This document shows, piece by piece, positions 1 to 7,837 of a DNA stretch of 22,956 nucleotides (within the stretch, counting starts at the first letter, position 1; each line of letters opens with the position of its first letter). The position numbers and the translations under genes are program-made. The notes below the pieces were generated by a model that had not been told where the DNA came from, ran no database searches, and was given only the letters and a program-made list of their open reading frames with translations. Source of the stretch: an uncultured Oscillospiraceae bacterium. Its GTDB lineage: Bacteria; Bacillota; Clostridia; Oscillospirales; Ruminococcaceae. Location of the stretch: contig CAKSPH010000036.1 of NCBI GenBank assembly GCA_934481355.1, positions 1 to 22,956 on the forward strand. The letters are read 5' to 3'.

Positions 1-77
1 TCGCCCAGCGTAAGGCGGAGCCGTCGCTCAGCGTAAGGCGGAGCCGTCGCCCAGCGTAAGGCGGAGCCGTCGCTCAG
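1..77. repeat. 23-bp tandem repeat, three full copies plus a partial
   Basis: Three consecutive 23-bp units (1-23, 24-46, 47-69) and the first 8 bases of a fourth (70-77) are identical except at the fifth base, which alternates C, T, C, T (TCGCCCAG versus TCGCTCAG). The core of each unit is AGCGTAAGGCGGAGCCG. The array touches the left edge, so its true copy number is unknown. No reading frame with coding character runs through it, and it lies directly before a terminator hairpin. It looks like an intergenic short repeat; the spacing is too tight for CRISPR. Confidence 0.9.
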
Positions 78-104
78 ATACTTGTGCGGACACAAGTATT
101 TTTT
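78..104 (+). terminator. Intrinsic terminator of a gene left of the window
   Basis: A perfect 9-bp stem (ATACTTGTG, 78-86; CACAAGTAT, 91-99) with loop CGGA is followed by a T run ending at 104. It probably ends a plus-strand transcript entering from the left. The stem is AT-rich, so termination may be moderate. Confidence 0.75.
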
Positions 105-160
105 GACCCGGCTTTCCGGCGGTTTTTTGCTCAGATTTTCAACATTTTATTGTTTTCCAC

Positions 161-189
161 TTGAAAAATGGCGGGAATAATGCTATAAT
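161..189 (+). promoter_or_regulatory. Promoter of aspS
   Basis: TTGAAA (161-166) and TATAAT (184-189) are separated by 17 bp, and TG at 181-182 makes an extended -10. Transcription would start near 196, giving a leader of about 72 nt. That is too short for a T-box and no T-box sequence is seen. The leader has two similar short hairpin-forming stretches, CGGATTTTCCG (201-211) and CGGATCTCCG (221-230). Confidence 0.85.
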
Positions 190-267
190 AAATAATAATG
201 CGGATTTTCCGAGGTATGTGCGGATCTCCGGCAAAAAAGAAATGAACTGAGAAAGAAGGAAAATCAA

Positions 268-2058
268 ATGGCAGACACCATGCAGGGTCTGAGAAGGACC
301 TGCTACTGCGGCGAAGTCACCCTTGAAATGGGCGAGGTAGTCGTAGGCGGCTTCACACAGAGAGTACGCGACAAGGGAAGCCTTATTTTTATAGATCTGA
401 GGGACAGAACAGGCATCGTTCAGCTCGTGTTCGACGAAACCACCGACAAGAGCGTTTTCGAAAAGGCGGAGAGCGTCCGCTCGGAGTACGTCCTGCTTGC
501 AAAGGGCAGGGTACGCGCACGCGAGAGCGTAAACAACGACATCAGGACCGGCGGCGTTGAAATTATGGTGACGGAGCTGCGCATTCTCTCCAAGGCGCAG
601 ACTCCTCCCTTTGAGATAGTCAGTAACTCCAAGACCAACGAGGAGCTACGCCTGAAGTACCGCTACCTTGACCTGCGCCGTGAGCCGCTCCAGAAGAACA
701 TCATGATGCGCCACGAAATAGCAAAGGCTGCCCGGGAGTACTTCTACAAGAACGGGTTCATCGAGATCGAGACCCCGATGATGATAAAGTCCACCCCGGA
801 GGGAGCCCGCGACTACATCGTGCCGTCCCGTATCCACAACGGAAAGTTCTACGCGCTGCCCCAGTCCCCGCAGATGTACAAGCAGCTCCTGATGATATCC
901 GGCATGGACAGGTACATTCAGCTTGCGCGCTGCTTCCGCGACGAGGACCTCCGCGCTGACCGTCAGCCGGAGTTCACACAGATAGACCTTGAGATGTCCT
1001 TCGTTGACGTTGAGGATATTCTCGAGATGATGGAAGGCTTCGTAAAGTACCTCTACAAGACCGTACTCAACGTTGATATCCCCACTCCCCTGCCCCGCCT
1101 GACCTACAACGAGGCTATGGAGCGCTACGGCTCCGATAAGCCGGATACCCGCTTCGGCATGGAGATAACCGACATCTCCGATATCGTAAAGGACTGCGGA
1201 TTCTCCGTATTCAGTGATGCCATCGCAAACGGCGGCTCCGTGCGCGGTATCGTTGCAAAGGGCGCGGCTGCAAAGCTCACCAGAAAAGAGATAGACAAGC
1301 AGACTGAATTCGTCCGCGGAATCGGCGCAAAGGGTCTTGCCTACGTCAGATGGGTGGACGACGCCCCCAACTGCTCCTTCGCAAAGTTCATGGGCGATGG
1401 CGAGCTTGAAGCTATACTCAATGCTCTGGGCTGCGAAAAGGGCGACGTTGCTCTCATCGTTGCGGACAAGAACAAGGTAACTCTGCCCGTTCTCGGCGCG
1501 CTCAGACTGAAGATCGCAAAGCAGCTCGACATTATCCCCGAGGGCTGGAATTTCCTGTGGATAACAGAGTTCCCGTTCTTCGAGTACGACGAGGAATCCG
1601 GCGAGTGGCTGGCTATGCACCACCCGTTCACAATGCCTCTTGACGAGTGCATCCCCTACCTCGACACGGACAAGGAAAAGGTACGCGCGAAGTGCTACGA
1701 TCTCGTGCTCAACGGAATCGAGCTCTCCAGCGGTTCTATCAGAATCACTGACCCAGACCTCCAGCAGCATATGTTCGAAATGCTCGGCATGAGCGACGAG
1801 GAGATCGCGGCCAAATTCGGGTTCCTTGTTGACGCGTACAAGTACGGCGCGCCTCCCCACGGCGGCGCAGGAATCGGTCTTGACAGACTTTCCATGCTCA
1901 TGTGCGGCTGCGACAGCCTCCGCGACGTTACCGCGTTCCCGAAGGTACAGAATGCAAGCGAACTGATGAGCGAGGCTCCCTCCACCGTAAGCGGGGAGCA
2001 GCTCAGGGAGCTCGGCATAGCGATAGTCAACAGCGAAGACGACAAGGGCGCTGAATAA
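268..2058 (+). CDS. aspS: Aspartyl-tRNA synthetase
   Basis: This cytoplasmic class II synthetase charges tRNA-Asp with aspartate using ATP. The 596-residue length is normal for bacterial AspRS. An N-terminal OB-fold anticodon-binding domain covers about residues 15-108 (RDKGSLIFIDLRDRTG). The catalytic core has motif 1 near 165-175 (IEIETPMM), the QSPQMYKQLLM segment at 199-209, motif 2 at 221-237 (FRDEDLRADRQPEF) and motif 3 at 534-541 with the ATP-binding arginine (GAGIGLDR). The bacterial GAD insertion fills roughly 290-425. AGAAGGA lies 7 nt before the ATG. The strong extended -10 promoter and absence of a T-box suggest constitutive expression. Whether it also charges tRNA-Asn cannot be decided here. 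The next two genes lack a visible promoter and may be cotranscribed. Confidence 0.98.
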   Translation: MADTMQGLRRTCYCGEVTLEMGEVVVGGFTQRVRDKGSLIFIDLRDRTGIVQLVFDETTDKSVFEKAESVRSEYVLLAKGRVRARESVNNDIRTGGVEIMVTELRILSKAQTPPFEIVSNSKTNEELRLKYRYLDLRREPLQKNIMMRHEIAKAAREYFYKNGFIEIETPMMIKSTPEGARDYIVPSRIHNGKFYALPQSPQMYKQLLMISGMDRYIQLARCFRDEDLRADRQPEFTQIDLEMSFVDVEDILEMMEGFVKYLYKTVLNVDIPTPLPRLTYNEAMERYGSDKPDTRFGMEITDISDIVKDCGFSVFSDAIANGGSVRGIVAKGAAAKLTRKEIDKQTEFVRGIGAKGLAYVRWVDDAPNCSFAKFMGDGELEAILNALGCEKGDVALIVADKNKVTLPVLGALRLKIAKQLDIIPEGWNFLWITEFPFFEYDEESGEWLAMHHPFTMPLDECIPYLDTDKEKVRAKCYDLVLNGIELSSGSIRITDPDLQQHMFEMLGMSDEEIAAKFGFLVDAYKYGAPPHGGAGIGLDRLSMLMCGCDSLRDVTAFPKVQNASELMSEAPSTVSGEQLRELGIAIVNSEDDKGAE

Positions 2059-2077
2059 ATTACAGGCGGTGTGTACA

Positions 2078-2554
2078 ATGGACAAGCGGGAATACAAGGA
2101 GCTTTCGGAACAGGCGGCGGACGGCAGCACAAAGGCTTTCGCGCAGCTTTACGGCACCCTTTACCGCGAGATGTACTACACCGCCTTTTATTCCCTGGCG
2201 AACGACAGCGACGCGGTGGAGGTCATAATTTCGGCGGCGCGGGACGGATTTTCCGCGATAGGAAAGCTGCGCGCCCCGGAGGCGTTCCGGGCGTTCATGA
2301 TGAAAACCCTCTGCGCGCGTATCCGTGCGAAATTCAGGGAGTACTCCGCGGAGCCTCCCGAGGTGCCCGAAAGCGGCGAGGGCTACGACATCAAGCATGA
2401 ATTCGGGCTGCTGGAGGACAACGACCGGCTGATCGCGAGTATGTACATCGGCGGTAGGTTCCAGCCGGACGAGATATCTGCATACTCAGGGTTCAGCACG
2501 GCTGTGGTGAAAAAGAGCATAGAACGCGTGCTCAGCGGTTTTGAGCTGGACTGA
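2078..2554 (+). CDS. Sigma-70-like (degenerate ECF-type) factor
   Basis: The 158-residue product has the outline of an ECF sigma factor. A region 2-like helical part spans residues 18-88 (AFAQLYGTLYREMYYTAFYSL, then DAVEVIISAARDGF and FRAFMMKTLCARIRAKF). An acidic linker follows, then a region 4-like helix-turn-helix at about 108-153 (DRLIASMYIGGRFQPDEISA, then STAVVKKSIERVL). Both regions depart from typical motifs; for example the usual ED-V-Q stretch reads DAVEVIISAA. I chose ATG 2078 because AGGCGG (2064-2069) lies 8 nt ahead; the in-frame GTG at 2069 overlaps that site. The gene starts 19 nt after aspS and ends 24 nt before the membrane protein, so the three look like one operon. By position it may work with the downstream protein as a sigma/anti-sigma-like pair, which is inference. 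Confidence 0.65.
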   Translation: MDKREYKELSEQAADGSTKAFAQLYGTLYREMYYTAFYSLANDSDAVEVIISAARDGFSAIGKLRAPEAFRAFMMKTLCARIRAKFREYSAEPPEVPESGEGYDIKHEFGLLEDNDRLIASMYIGGRFQPDEISAYSGFSTAVVKKSIERVLSGFELD

Positions 2555-2578
2555 CGCGACAGACGGGAGGCGTTCCTT

Positions 2579-4801
2579 GTGACGGTTTCAAAAATAAGAG
2601 AGCTAATGCAGGAGCGCGTTATCCCTGAAAGCGTGCTGCCTGACAGTATCGCGGGGTTCCTGTCGGACGAGGAGGCTCCGCCGGAGCTGGACGCATTCAC
2701 GTTCCTTAACCGGCTGCATTCCCTCGGGATAGGCTCGGCGGATTTCCTGTATCTGCTTCAGGGCTGCGGAGCCCCGGAGGAGGCAGTGCGTAAAATCCAG
2801 GAGCACCCGGACATGAACCTCCAGTCGCTGATAGTCACGCTGGACGGCTCCGGGCTGACCCCGAAGGACTACACCAGGATGCTCTACACCGCGCGGCAGC
2901 TATGGGAGCGCACCCTCACAATGCGTATCGACCCTGAGCAGATCCGCGACCCCGACCTGCGGGAATACGACGGCGTCAAGCCGATTGGGAAAGCAGGAGA
3001 TAAGCCGGATAAGGAGAAACCATCCGACCCTGAAAAAACGGAAGCTCCCCAGCCTGAACCGGCTCCGGAGCCCATTCCTGAGCCGGAGGAAGCGCCTGAA
3101 AAATCCATCCGGATTAAGACCGCACGGCAGAAGAAAAAGTCAGAGCCCGAGCCGGAATTCATCGAATATGCCGGAGTCAAGCCCATCGGGAAAGCCGGCA
3201 GGCAGCTCCCGGCAGAGGTGTCCGGTTCCACGGAAGAGCCTGTGGCAAGCAGCTCCGGGGAGCTTTTCACAGCGGTTCAGGTAAAGGAGAAGAACGAGGA
3301 AGAATCTCCGGAGGAACCTTCGGAAACACTGGCAGAACCGCCGGACAGCTCCGCCAAAAACGGAAGAAAGGGCGGAATCATAGCCGCCGCTGCCGGAGCG
3401 GCCGTGCTTCTCGCGCTGAACGTGGGAATGGATCTCATCGGCTTCAAGCCGCACGAATCGGTCTCCGGGGCTCATTTCGCCGCGGACATCTCCGAGATAT
3501 TCTCGGAGATCTACACGGCATACTCCGCAGGGAAAATCGGCGGGGGGAATGTGAAGCCCCTCCCGGCGAAAGCTCAGGTTTTCGGCGACCTGCTTATAAT
3601 CGGCGGCGGTCAGCTCGGCAGTTTTACGGACGGCGTCACTCTGTGGGCTGCGGATCCCGACAGCATTACCGGTTTCGATATTCTCAGCGGCGCAGAAACT
3701 CTTGAGATACTCCCGCCGGATGACGCGCAGTTCCTGCGGGTATTCATGACGGACAGCGGTATCCGGGCGGTTTTCAGCGGGGATGACTCCTGCGGAATCA
3801 TCGGCTCTGACGGCGAAAAAACGTGGACTTCCATGCAGGGCGGCAGACTGACGGACATTTTCGTTTCCGGGGATTCCGTGAAGCTCGGCAGCGTTTATAC
3901 TCCCGCATTCACCGAAAGCTTCACGACAGACGACGTGCTGGCATATTTGCCGTGGACTGAGTTTTCAGGCAAACGCGCAGCGCTCCTCCCGGAGGAAATC
4001 ATAGTAACCGGGACGGCGCAGGGGTGCAGCTACGCGGTAAATGTGGAATACTCCGCAGACGGCGGGGTTAAGTCCAGGACGGCAGCGCTCGGCGACCCGG
4101 TTTACAGCGGCGCGGAGTTCTTCTCTGCGGCGCTCCGCAATGGAGGGGAAACGCTGCTCGTAACGGCTGATGACTCCGTGCCGGTTTGCGAAAGCGCTCC
4201 GGAAGTACTCGCAGCGGCGGCGGGAAGCGATATCCTTGCGGCGGCTGAGAGCTCCGAAAGCGGCACGACTGTGTACTTACGCGGCAGAAATCTGGAAACG
4301 CTCGGTGCGTTCACAACTGACGGCGCTGTAAAATACATGAAACTCAGCGGAAGCACGCTGCTCATCGGTGACGGAGAAAAAACGACCCTTGCCGTGGATA
4401 TCAGCGACCCGGTTTCCCCGGAGCCGCTGAAGCTGACGGCGGCGGAGGGCTCGGTAAACGGGGACTACGCGCTGTGCGGCTCCAGGACAGCAAGCGGAAT
4501 AAACATCACGCTGTACAAACTGGAAAACGGGAAGGCAGTACAGGCGGACAGCTTCACAAAGACGCTGAGTTCCACGGAGCTTGAAACGCTGAGCTTCTGC
4601 GGTGCAAACACCACGGTCATTGACGGCGCCGACTGCTGCGGAATGGCGTACCGCTGGTTTGACGGAGTTTCCGTCGTGGACGAATTCGCGGAGCTCGGCA
4701 GGTCGCGCAGCCTGCATACGATGTACGACGATAACACGGGATTCCGCGCGGCAGCCTCCACTGCTGACGGTCTGGTGCTTGTCAGCGGCTCAAACTCATA
4801 A
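2579..4801 (+). CDS. One-pass membrane protein, probable extracytoplasmic beta-propeller; candidate anti-sigma partner
   Basis: The 740-residue product starts at GTG with GGGAGG 8 nt upstream. Residues 1-125 are a probably helical cytoplasmic domain. Residues 126-262 are a Pro/Glu/Lys-rich linker holding two near-identical 12-residue motifs, EYDGVKPIGKAG (129-140) and EYAGVKPIGKAG (196-207). A membrane helix lies at about 265-287 (GGIIAAAAGAAVLLALNVGM). The remaining 450 residues are rich in short beta strands with recurring Gly/Asp turns, much like secreted C-terminal beta-propeller proteins of Ruminococcus; I cannot place blades confidently. There is no signal peptide, so the topology is inside N-terminus, outside C-terminus. 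That architecture and the sigma-like neighbour suggest a membrane regulator of RsgI or anti-sigma type, but no known anti-sigma domain is recognised. A strong terminator follows. Confidence 0.6.
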   Translation: MTVSKIRELMQERVIPESVLPDSIAGFLSDEEAPPELDAFTFLNRLHSLGIGSADFLYLLQGCGAPEEAVRKIQEHPDMNLQSLIVTLDGSGLTPKDYTRMLYTARQLWERTLTMRIDPEQIRDPDLREYDGVKPIGKAGDKPDKEKPSDPEKTEAPQPEPAPEPIPEPEEAPEKSIRIKTARQKKKSEPEPEFIEYAGVKPIGKAGRQLPAEVSGSTEEPVASSSGELFTAVQVKEKNEEESPEEPSETLAEPPDSSAKNGRKGGIIAAAAGAAVLLALNVGMDLIGFKPHESVSGAHFAADISEIFSEIYTAYSAGKIGGGNVKPLPAKAQVFGDLLIIGGGQLGSFTDGVTLWAADPDSITGFDILSGAETLEILPPDDAQFLRVFMTDSGIRAVFSGDDSCGIIGSDGEKTWTSMQGGRLTDIFVSGDSVKLGSVYTPAFTESFTTDDVLAYLPWTEFSGKRAALLPEEIIVTGTAQGCSYAVNVEYSADGGVKSRTAALGDPVYSGAEFFSAALRNGGETLLVTADDSVPVCESAPEVLAAAAGSDILAAAESSESGTTVYLRGRNLETLGAFTTDGAVKYMKLSGSTLLIGDGEKTTLAVDISDPVSPEPLKLTAAEGSVNGDYALCGSRTASGINITLYKLENGKAVQADSFTKTLSSTELETLSFCGANTTVIDGADCCGMAYRWFDGVSVVDEFAELGRSRSLHTMYDDNTGFRAAASTADGLVLVSGSNS

Positions 4802-4806
4802 GCTCT

Positions 4807-4833
4807 GAGGCGGGAAACTCCCGCCTCTTTTTT
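4807..4833 (+). terminator. Terminator of the aspS operon
   Basis: A perfect 9-bp GC-rich stem (GAGGCGGGA, 4807-4815; TCCCGCCTC, 4819-4827) with loop AAC is followed by six T. It starts 5 nt after the stop codon of the membrane protein gene. Confidence 0.95.
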
Positions 4834-4904
4834 GCCTGCCTGTGTAATCGTATTCAAACTTATTGCAGAATTATTCACAGTTTACCGGGTTCATTTTTTG
4901 GCAG

Positions 4905-4922
4905 GTATACAAAAAAATATAC
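4905..4922. promoter_or_regulatory. Short inverted repeat upstream of the cotH-like promoter
   Basis: GTATA (4905-4909) and TATAC (4918-4922) flank an A-rich centre and end 5 bp before the -35 box. This could be a regulator site, or a chance match in AT-rich DNA. Confidence 0.25.
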
Positions 4923-4927
4923 GCTGG

Positions 4928-4956
4928 TTGACAAAAAAAAGACGGTGATATATAAT
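4928..4956 (+). promoter_or_regulatory. Consensus promoter of the cotH-like gene
   Basis: TTGACA (4928-4933) and TATAAT (4951-4956) with a 17-bp spacer match the sigma-A consensus perfectly. The predicted start near 4963 gives a leader of about 36 nt and rules out any translation start at 4945, which lies inside the promoter. Confidence 0.92.
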
Positions 4957-4998
4957 TATTATGTACTAATAGATTTCAGGCCCCCCGGAGGTGCTTTT

Positions 4999-6429
4999 GT
5001 GAATAATAGGATCATAAAATTTACTGCCGCAGTTCTTGCCGGAGCCGCTGTGCTCACCGGATGCACAGGCGGTTCGGAAAGCTCCCAGCCACAGTACGCC
5101 ACGGACGCAGACGGCAGGGTCGTCCCGATAACGGACGATTATGTCAAGCCTTCGTACACTCCAAGAAATGGCGGCTGGGCTCCGCTTGCCGAGGAGATAA
5201 CCGGAGAATTCGGGCAGGAAACGGAAACCATGATACCAGCCGTGTTCCTCACCACCGAGGATCCGGACGCGATAACCAAGGAAGAATACGTCCCCTGCAC
5301 CGTTCAGATAGACGCACACATGACCAACGGCGAATATGAAAGCACCGAAATACTCGCCGGACAGATACGCGGACGCGGTCACTCCACATGGGAATGGCCG
5401 AAGAAGCCATACAAGATAAAACTGGAGGACAAAACCTCCCTGCTCGGTATGTCCGAGGCAAAGCGCTGGGTGCTCATCGCGAACTACTCAGACGAATCTC
5501 TGCTCAGAAATACCGCCGCGTTTGAGTTGGCGCGTTCGCTGAACAGCTTCCGTTTCGTTCCGCACGCTATACCGGTAGACGTCTACATGAACGGCGTCTA
5601 TCAGGGCGTATACACCCTTGGCGAGCAGCTTGAGGTCAGATCCTCAAGGCTGGCGCTTGACGACAGTCTGGCAAGCATAGAAACAGGCTATCTCATGGAA
5701 ATCGGCGGCGCCGATCCCAGCGCTGACCAGAAAGGCTGGAACTGTTTTGACCTCCCGAGCGGCTGCGGCGTGAACATCCTGATAAAGAGCCCGGAAACGG
5801 AGGAGGACCCCAACTCGGACTACAACTGGGAGCAGAAGCACTTCGACTTCATCTACAAATATATGTGCAAGGCAGACGAGGCAATAACCACCCTCACCGA
5901 CTACGAAAAGTACATCAATGTTGAAAGCTTCATCGACTGGTTCCTTGTGCATGAGCTTACTTACAACCTTGATTCCTGCTTCAGACGGAGCTGCTACATT
6001 ACCAAACCGAAGCTCAATCGCCTTGAAATGGGACCCGTGTGGGATTTCGACCTTGCATTCGGCAATATGTACATGGATAACCCGAAATACGACGACTGGG
6101 CGACCATCGGCAGCATGGACGATGGCAGCTACATCGGCGTGACATGGTTCAATTACCTGATGACTGACGAGAGCTTCCGCGCCCGCGCCCGCGCCCGCTG
6201 GGACGAGGTAAAGGACGACATGACGCAGGCGGCATTCGACGCGATAGACAATCTCAAGCCGAAAATCGCTCCCTCTGCTGAAATGAACTTTACAGTATGG
6301 CGCACGCTCGATATCGCAAACGGATTCCAGCCGTCAAAAATGGCGTCGGAGAATACATACCTTGCACAGGTAATGTATCTCAGACGGTTCATTTCCAGCC
6401 GCAAGACCTGGATAGATGAAAATCTGTAA
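4999..6429 (+). CDS. CotH-kinase family lipoprotein
   Basis: The start is GTG 4999, with GGAGGTG at 4987-4993; an upstream in-frame ATG at 4945 falls inside the promoter. The 476-residue product begins with a lipoprotein signal (residues 1-21) and lipobox LTGC with acceptor Cys22, so the protein should be anchored on the outer face of the membrane. The CotH domain spans most of the remainder, with the nucleotide-binding stretch RGHSTWEWPKKPYKIKL (126-142), KRWVLIANYSDESLLRN (155-171) and the metal-binding PVWDFDLAFGN (346-356, Asp349 and Asp351). CotH of Bacillus spores is an atypical protein kinase; relatives in Ruminococcus are often secreted. No dockerin or coat-protein substrate is visible here. 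A three-copy GCCCGC repeat (6181-6198) encodes part of a RARARAR stretch (394-400). Confidence 0.88.
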   Translation: MNNRIIKFTAAVLAGAAVLTGCTGGSESSQPQYATDADGRVVPITDDYVKPSYTPRNGGWAPLAEEITGEFGQETETMIPAVFLTTEDPDAITKEEYVPCTVQIDAHMTNGEYESTEILAGQIRGRGHSTWEWPKKPYKIKLEDKTSLLGMSEAKRWVLIANYSDESLLRNTAAFELARSLNSFRFVPHAIPVDVYMNGVYQGVYTLGEQLEVRSSRLALDDSLASIETGYLMEIGGADPSADQKGWNCFDLPSGCGVNILIKSPETEEDPNSDYNWEQKHFDFIYKYMCKADEAITTLTDYEKYINVESFIDWFLVHELTYNLDSCFRRSCYITKPKLNRLEMGPVWDFDLAFGNMYMDNPKYDDWATIGSMDDGSYIGVTWFNYLMTDESFRARARARWDEVKDDMTQAAFDAIDNLKPKIAPSAEMNFTVWRTLDIANGFQPSKMASENTYLAQVMYLRRFISSRKTWIDENL

Positions 6430-6436
6430 TACGGAG

Positions 6437-6458
6437 TCCCCGCTTTTTCAGGCGGGGA
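6437..6458 (+). terminator. Weak terminator-like hairpin after the cotH-like gene
   Basis: A 7-bp stem (TCCCCGC, 6437-6443; GCGGGGA, 6452-6458) has an 8-nt T-rich loop but no T run after it. It may protect the 3' end or terminate poorly, so the P-loop gene could receive readthrough from the cotH-like promoter. Confidence 0.4.
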
Positions 6459-6497
6459 TTCAGTCTAACGGGAGCATACATTAAAGGAGATGATCTT

Positions 6498-7274
6498 TTG
6501 TCAGCTAAACTGTACATAGTTGAGGGACTGCCATGCTCCGGCAAAAGCACAGCCGCAGGTCATATTGCCAGGCTCACAGGAGGACTTCTGTTCGATGAGA
6601 ACTGCGGAAATCACCCGGCAGACTACGAATTCAGCGCCTTTATCCCGGATAACGCGGATTTTACGGCGGACGAGCGCCAGATACTTGAGCCGCTTGCAAA
6701 GCACATCAGCGGCGGTATCACAGTTCCGCTGAACAGGCTGGAGGGCGGGCTTTTCAATAAGGCTCTGCAATACAAAATTTACGACTTCCTCGACTGGGAA
6801 ACGGAGCGCACTGTAATGCTCGGAAAATGGCGCAGCTTCGCGGAAAACGCCGGGAATAACGTGTATGTGTTCAACTGCGTTCTTCTCCAGAATCCCATGT
6901 GCGAGACGATGATGAGATTTGATTTTCCGCTGGAAAAGTCGCTGGAATATATTTCTGAGATCTGCACGGCTGTCGCTCCGCTGGAGCCCTCAGTGGTCTA
7001 TCTGAAAAGCGCCCGCATCGCCGAAAACATCAGGGCGGCAATTCCGGAGCGCGGCGAGGAATGGCTGAACTCCGTCATTGACTACCACTGTAACGGCGGC
7101 TACGGAAAGGCGCGCGGGCTCTCCGGATTTGACGGCTACATCTCCGCTTTAGAGGAGCGCCAGCGCAGGGAGCTGTATATTCTGGACAGGCTCCCTGTAA
7201 AAAAACTGATAATCGAGGAGCCGCAGGAGGACTGGGACGCGGCTTACCGCATAATAGACGAATTCACGAGGTAA
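6498..7274 (+). CDS. P-loop NTPase/kinase-like protein of unknown function
   Basis: The start is TTG 6498, placed by AAAGGAGA (6483-6490) 7 nt upstream. The 258-residue soluble protein opens with beta1 and a Walker A loop, LYIVEGLPCSGKST (5-18; Lys16, Ser17), as in small-molecule kinases and adenylate-kinase-like enzymes. No clear Walker B or lid signature follows, so I cannot name a substrate. The C-terminal half has helical and aromatic stretches (DFLDWETERTVMLGKW; NSVIDYHCNGGYGKARGL). Its stop lies one base before the ATG of the acetyltransferase gene, so translation of the two is probably coupled and they may act on related substrates. No promoter of its own is evident. Confidence 0.7.
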   Translation: MSAKLYIVEGLPCSGKSTAAGHIARLTGGLLFDENCGNHPADYEFSAFIPDNADFTADERQILEPLAKHISGGITVPLNRLEGGLFNKALQYKIYDFLDWETERTVMLGKWRSFAENAGNNVYVFNCVLLQNPMCETMMRFDFPLEKSLEYISEICTAVAPLEPSVVYLKSARIAENIRAAIPERGEEWLNSVIDYHCNGGYGKARGLSGFDGYISALEERQRRELYILDRLPVKKLIIEEPQEDWDAAYRIIDEFTR

Positions 7275-7275
7275 C

Positions 7276-7818
7276 ATGGACATAATCATTGAAAAACTGA
7301 CCACTGAAAATTTCACCGCACATTCCCTGGACGATTTCCGGCGCAGGCAGCAGGTAACCGAGGTATGGCGCAGGACGGAAAACGGCATGGAACTTGTCCG
7401 TGAGCCGTTCACAGAGGACTGGGACCCGGAGCTGCGCCGGAGCGTCGCCGCGCGAATGCTGGGAAACCTGGAGCGCGGGTATTTCGGCACCGGCGCGTTC
7501 GACGGCGGAAAGCTGATTGGCTGGACGTTCTACGGCAGCGAGCTTATCGGCGAACGCAAAAATTATGTGGAGCTCCATATGTTCCACGTTTCGGAGCCAT
7601 ACCGGGGCATGGGGATCGGGCGCAGGCTGTTTGAGACCTCCCTGCCGCTGGTGCGGGAAACAGGCGCGCAGCGTATCTTCATTTCGGCGCACTCAGCAAA
7701 GGAGAGCCAGGCGGCATACCGGGCGCTGGGGTGCGTTCCGGCGCGGGAATTCTTCCGGGAAGCCGCTGAAAGCGAGCCGTTCGATATTCAGCTTGAATTC
7801 GACCTGACAAAAGACTGA
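7276..7818 (+). CDS. GNAT-family N-acetyltransferase
   Basis: The 180-residue protein carries the GNAT acetyl-CoA-binding motif A, VSEPYRGMGIGRRLFE (105-120), where the Arg-Gly-Met-Gly-Ile-Gly loop contacts the pyrophosphate. Motif B-like ISAHSAKESQAAYRALGCVP (136-155) follows, with the Tyr typical of motif B at 148. The N-terminal 60 residues are family-variable and give no hint of the acceptor. GAGG at 7268-7271 lies within the end of the P-loop gene, 4 nt before this ATG, so the gene is translationally coupled to it. Possible acceptors are an amine metabolite, antibiotic or protein N-terminus; none can be chosen from the sequence. Confidence 0.88.
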   Translation: MDIIIEKLTTENFTAHSLDDFRRRQQVTEVWRRTENGMELVREPFTEDWDPELRRSVAARMLGNLERGYFGTGAFDGGKLIGWTFYGSELIGERKNYVELHMFHVSEPYRGMGIGRRLFETSLPLVRETGAQRIFISAHSAKESQAAYRALGCVPAREFFREAAESEPFDIQLEFDLTKD

Positions 7819-7837
7819 CGTCTGTCGCTCAGTTGTA

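Noticed and set aside
1..77. CRISPR array
   Set aside because: The units abut with no variable spacers, and no cas gene is present.
105..267. T-box riboswitch before aspS
   Set aside because: The leader is about 72 nt and shows no T-box conserved sequence or specifier loop.
646..2130. Long minus-strand open frame opposite aspS
   Set aside because: It lies entirely across a certain synthetase gene, has no ribosome site, and its product resembles no family; GC-rich codon bias produces such antisense frames.
4945..4998. Translation start of the cotH-like gene at ATG 4945
   Set aside because: The codon lies inside the promoter, upstream of the expected transcription start, and would bury the lipoprotein signal.
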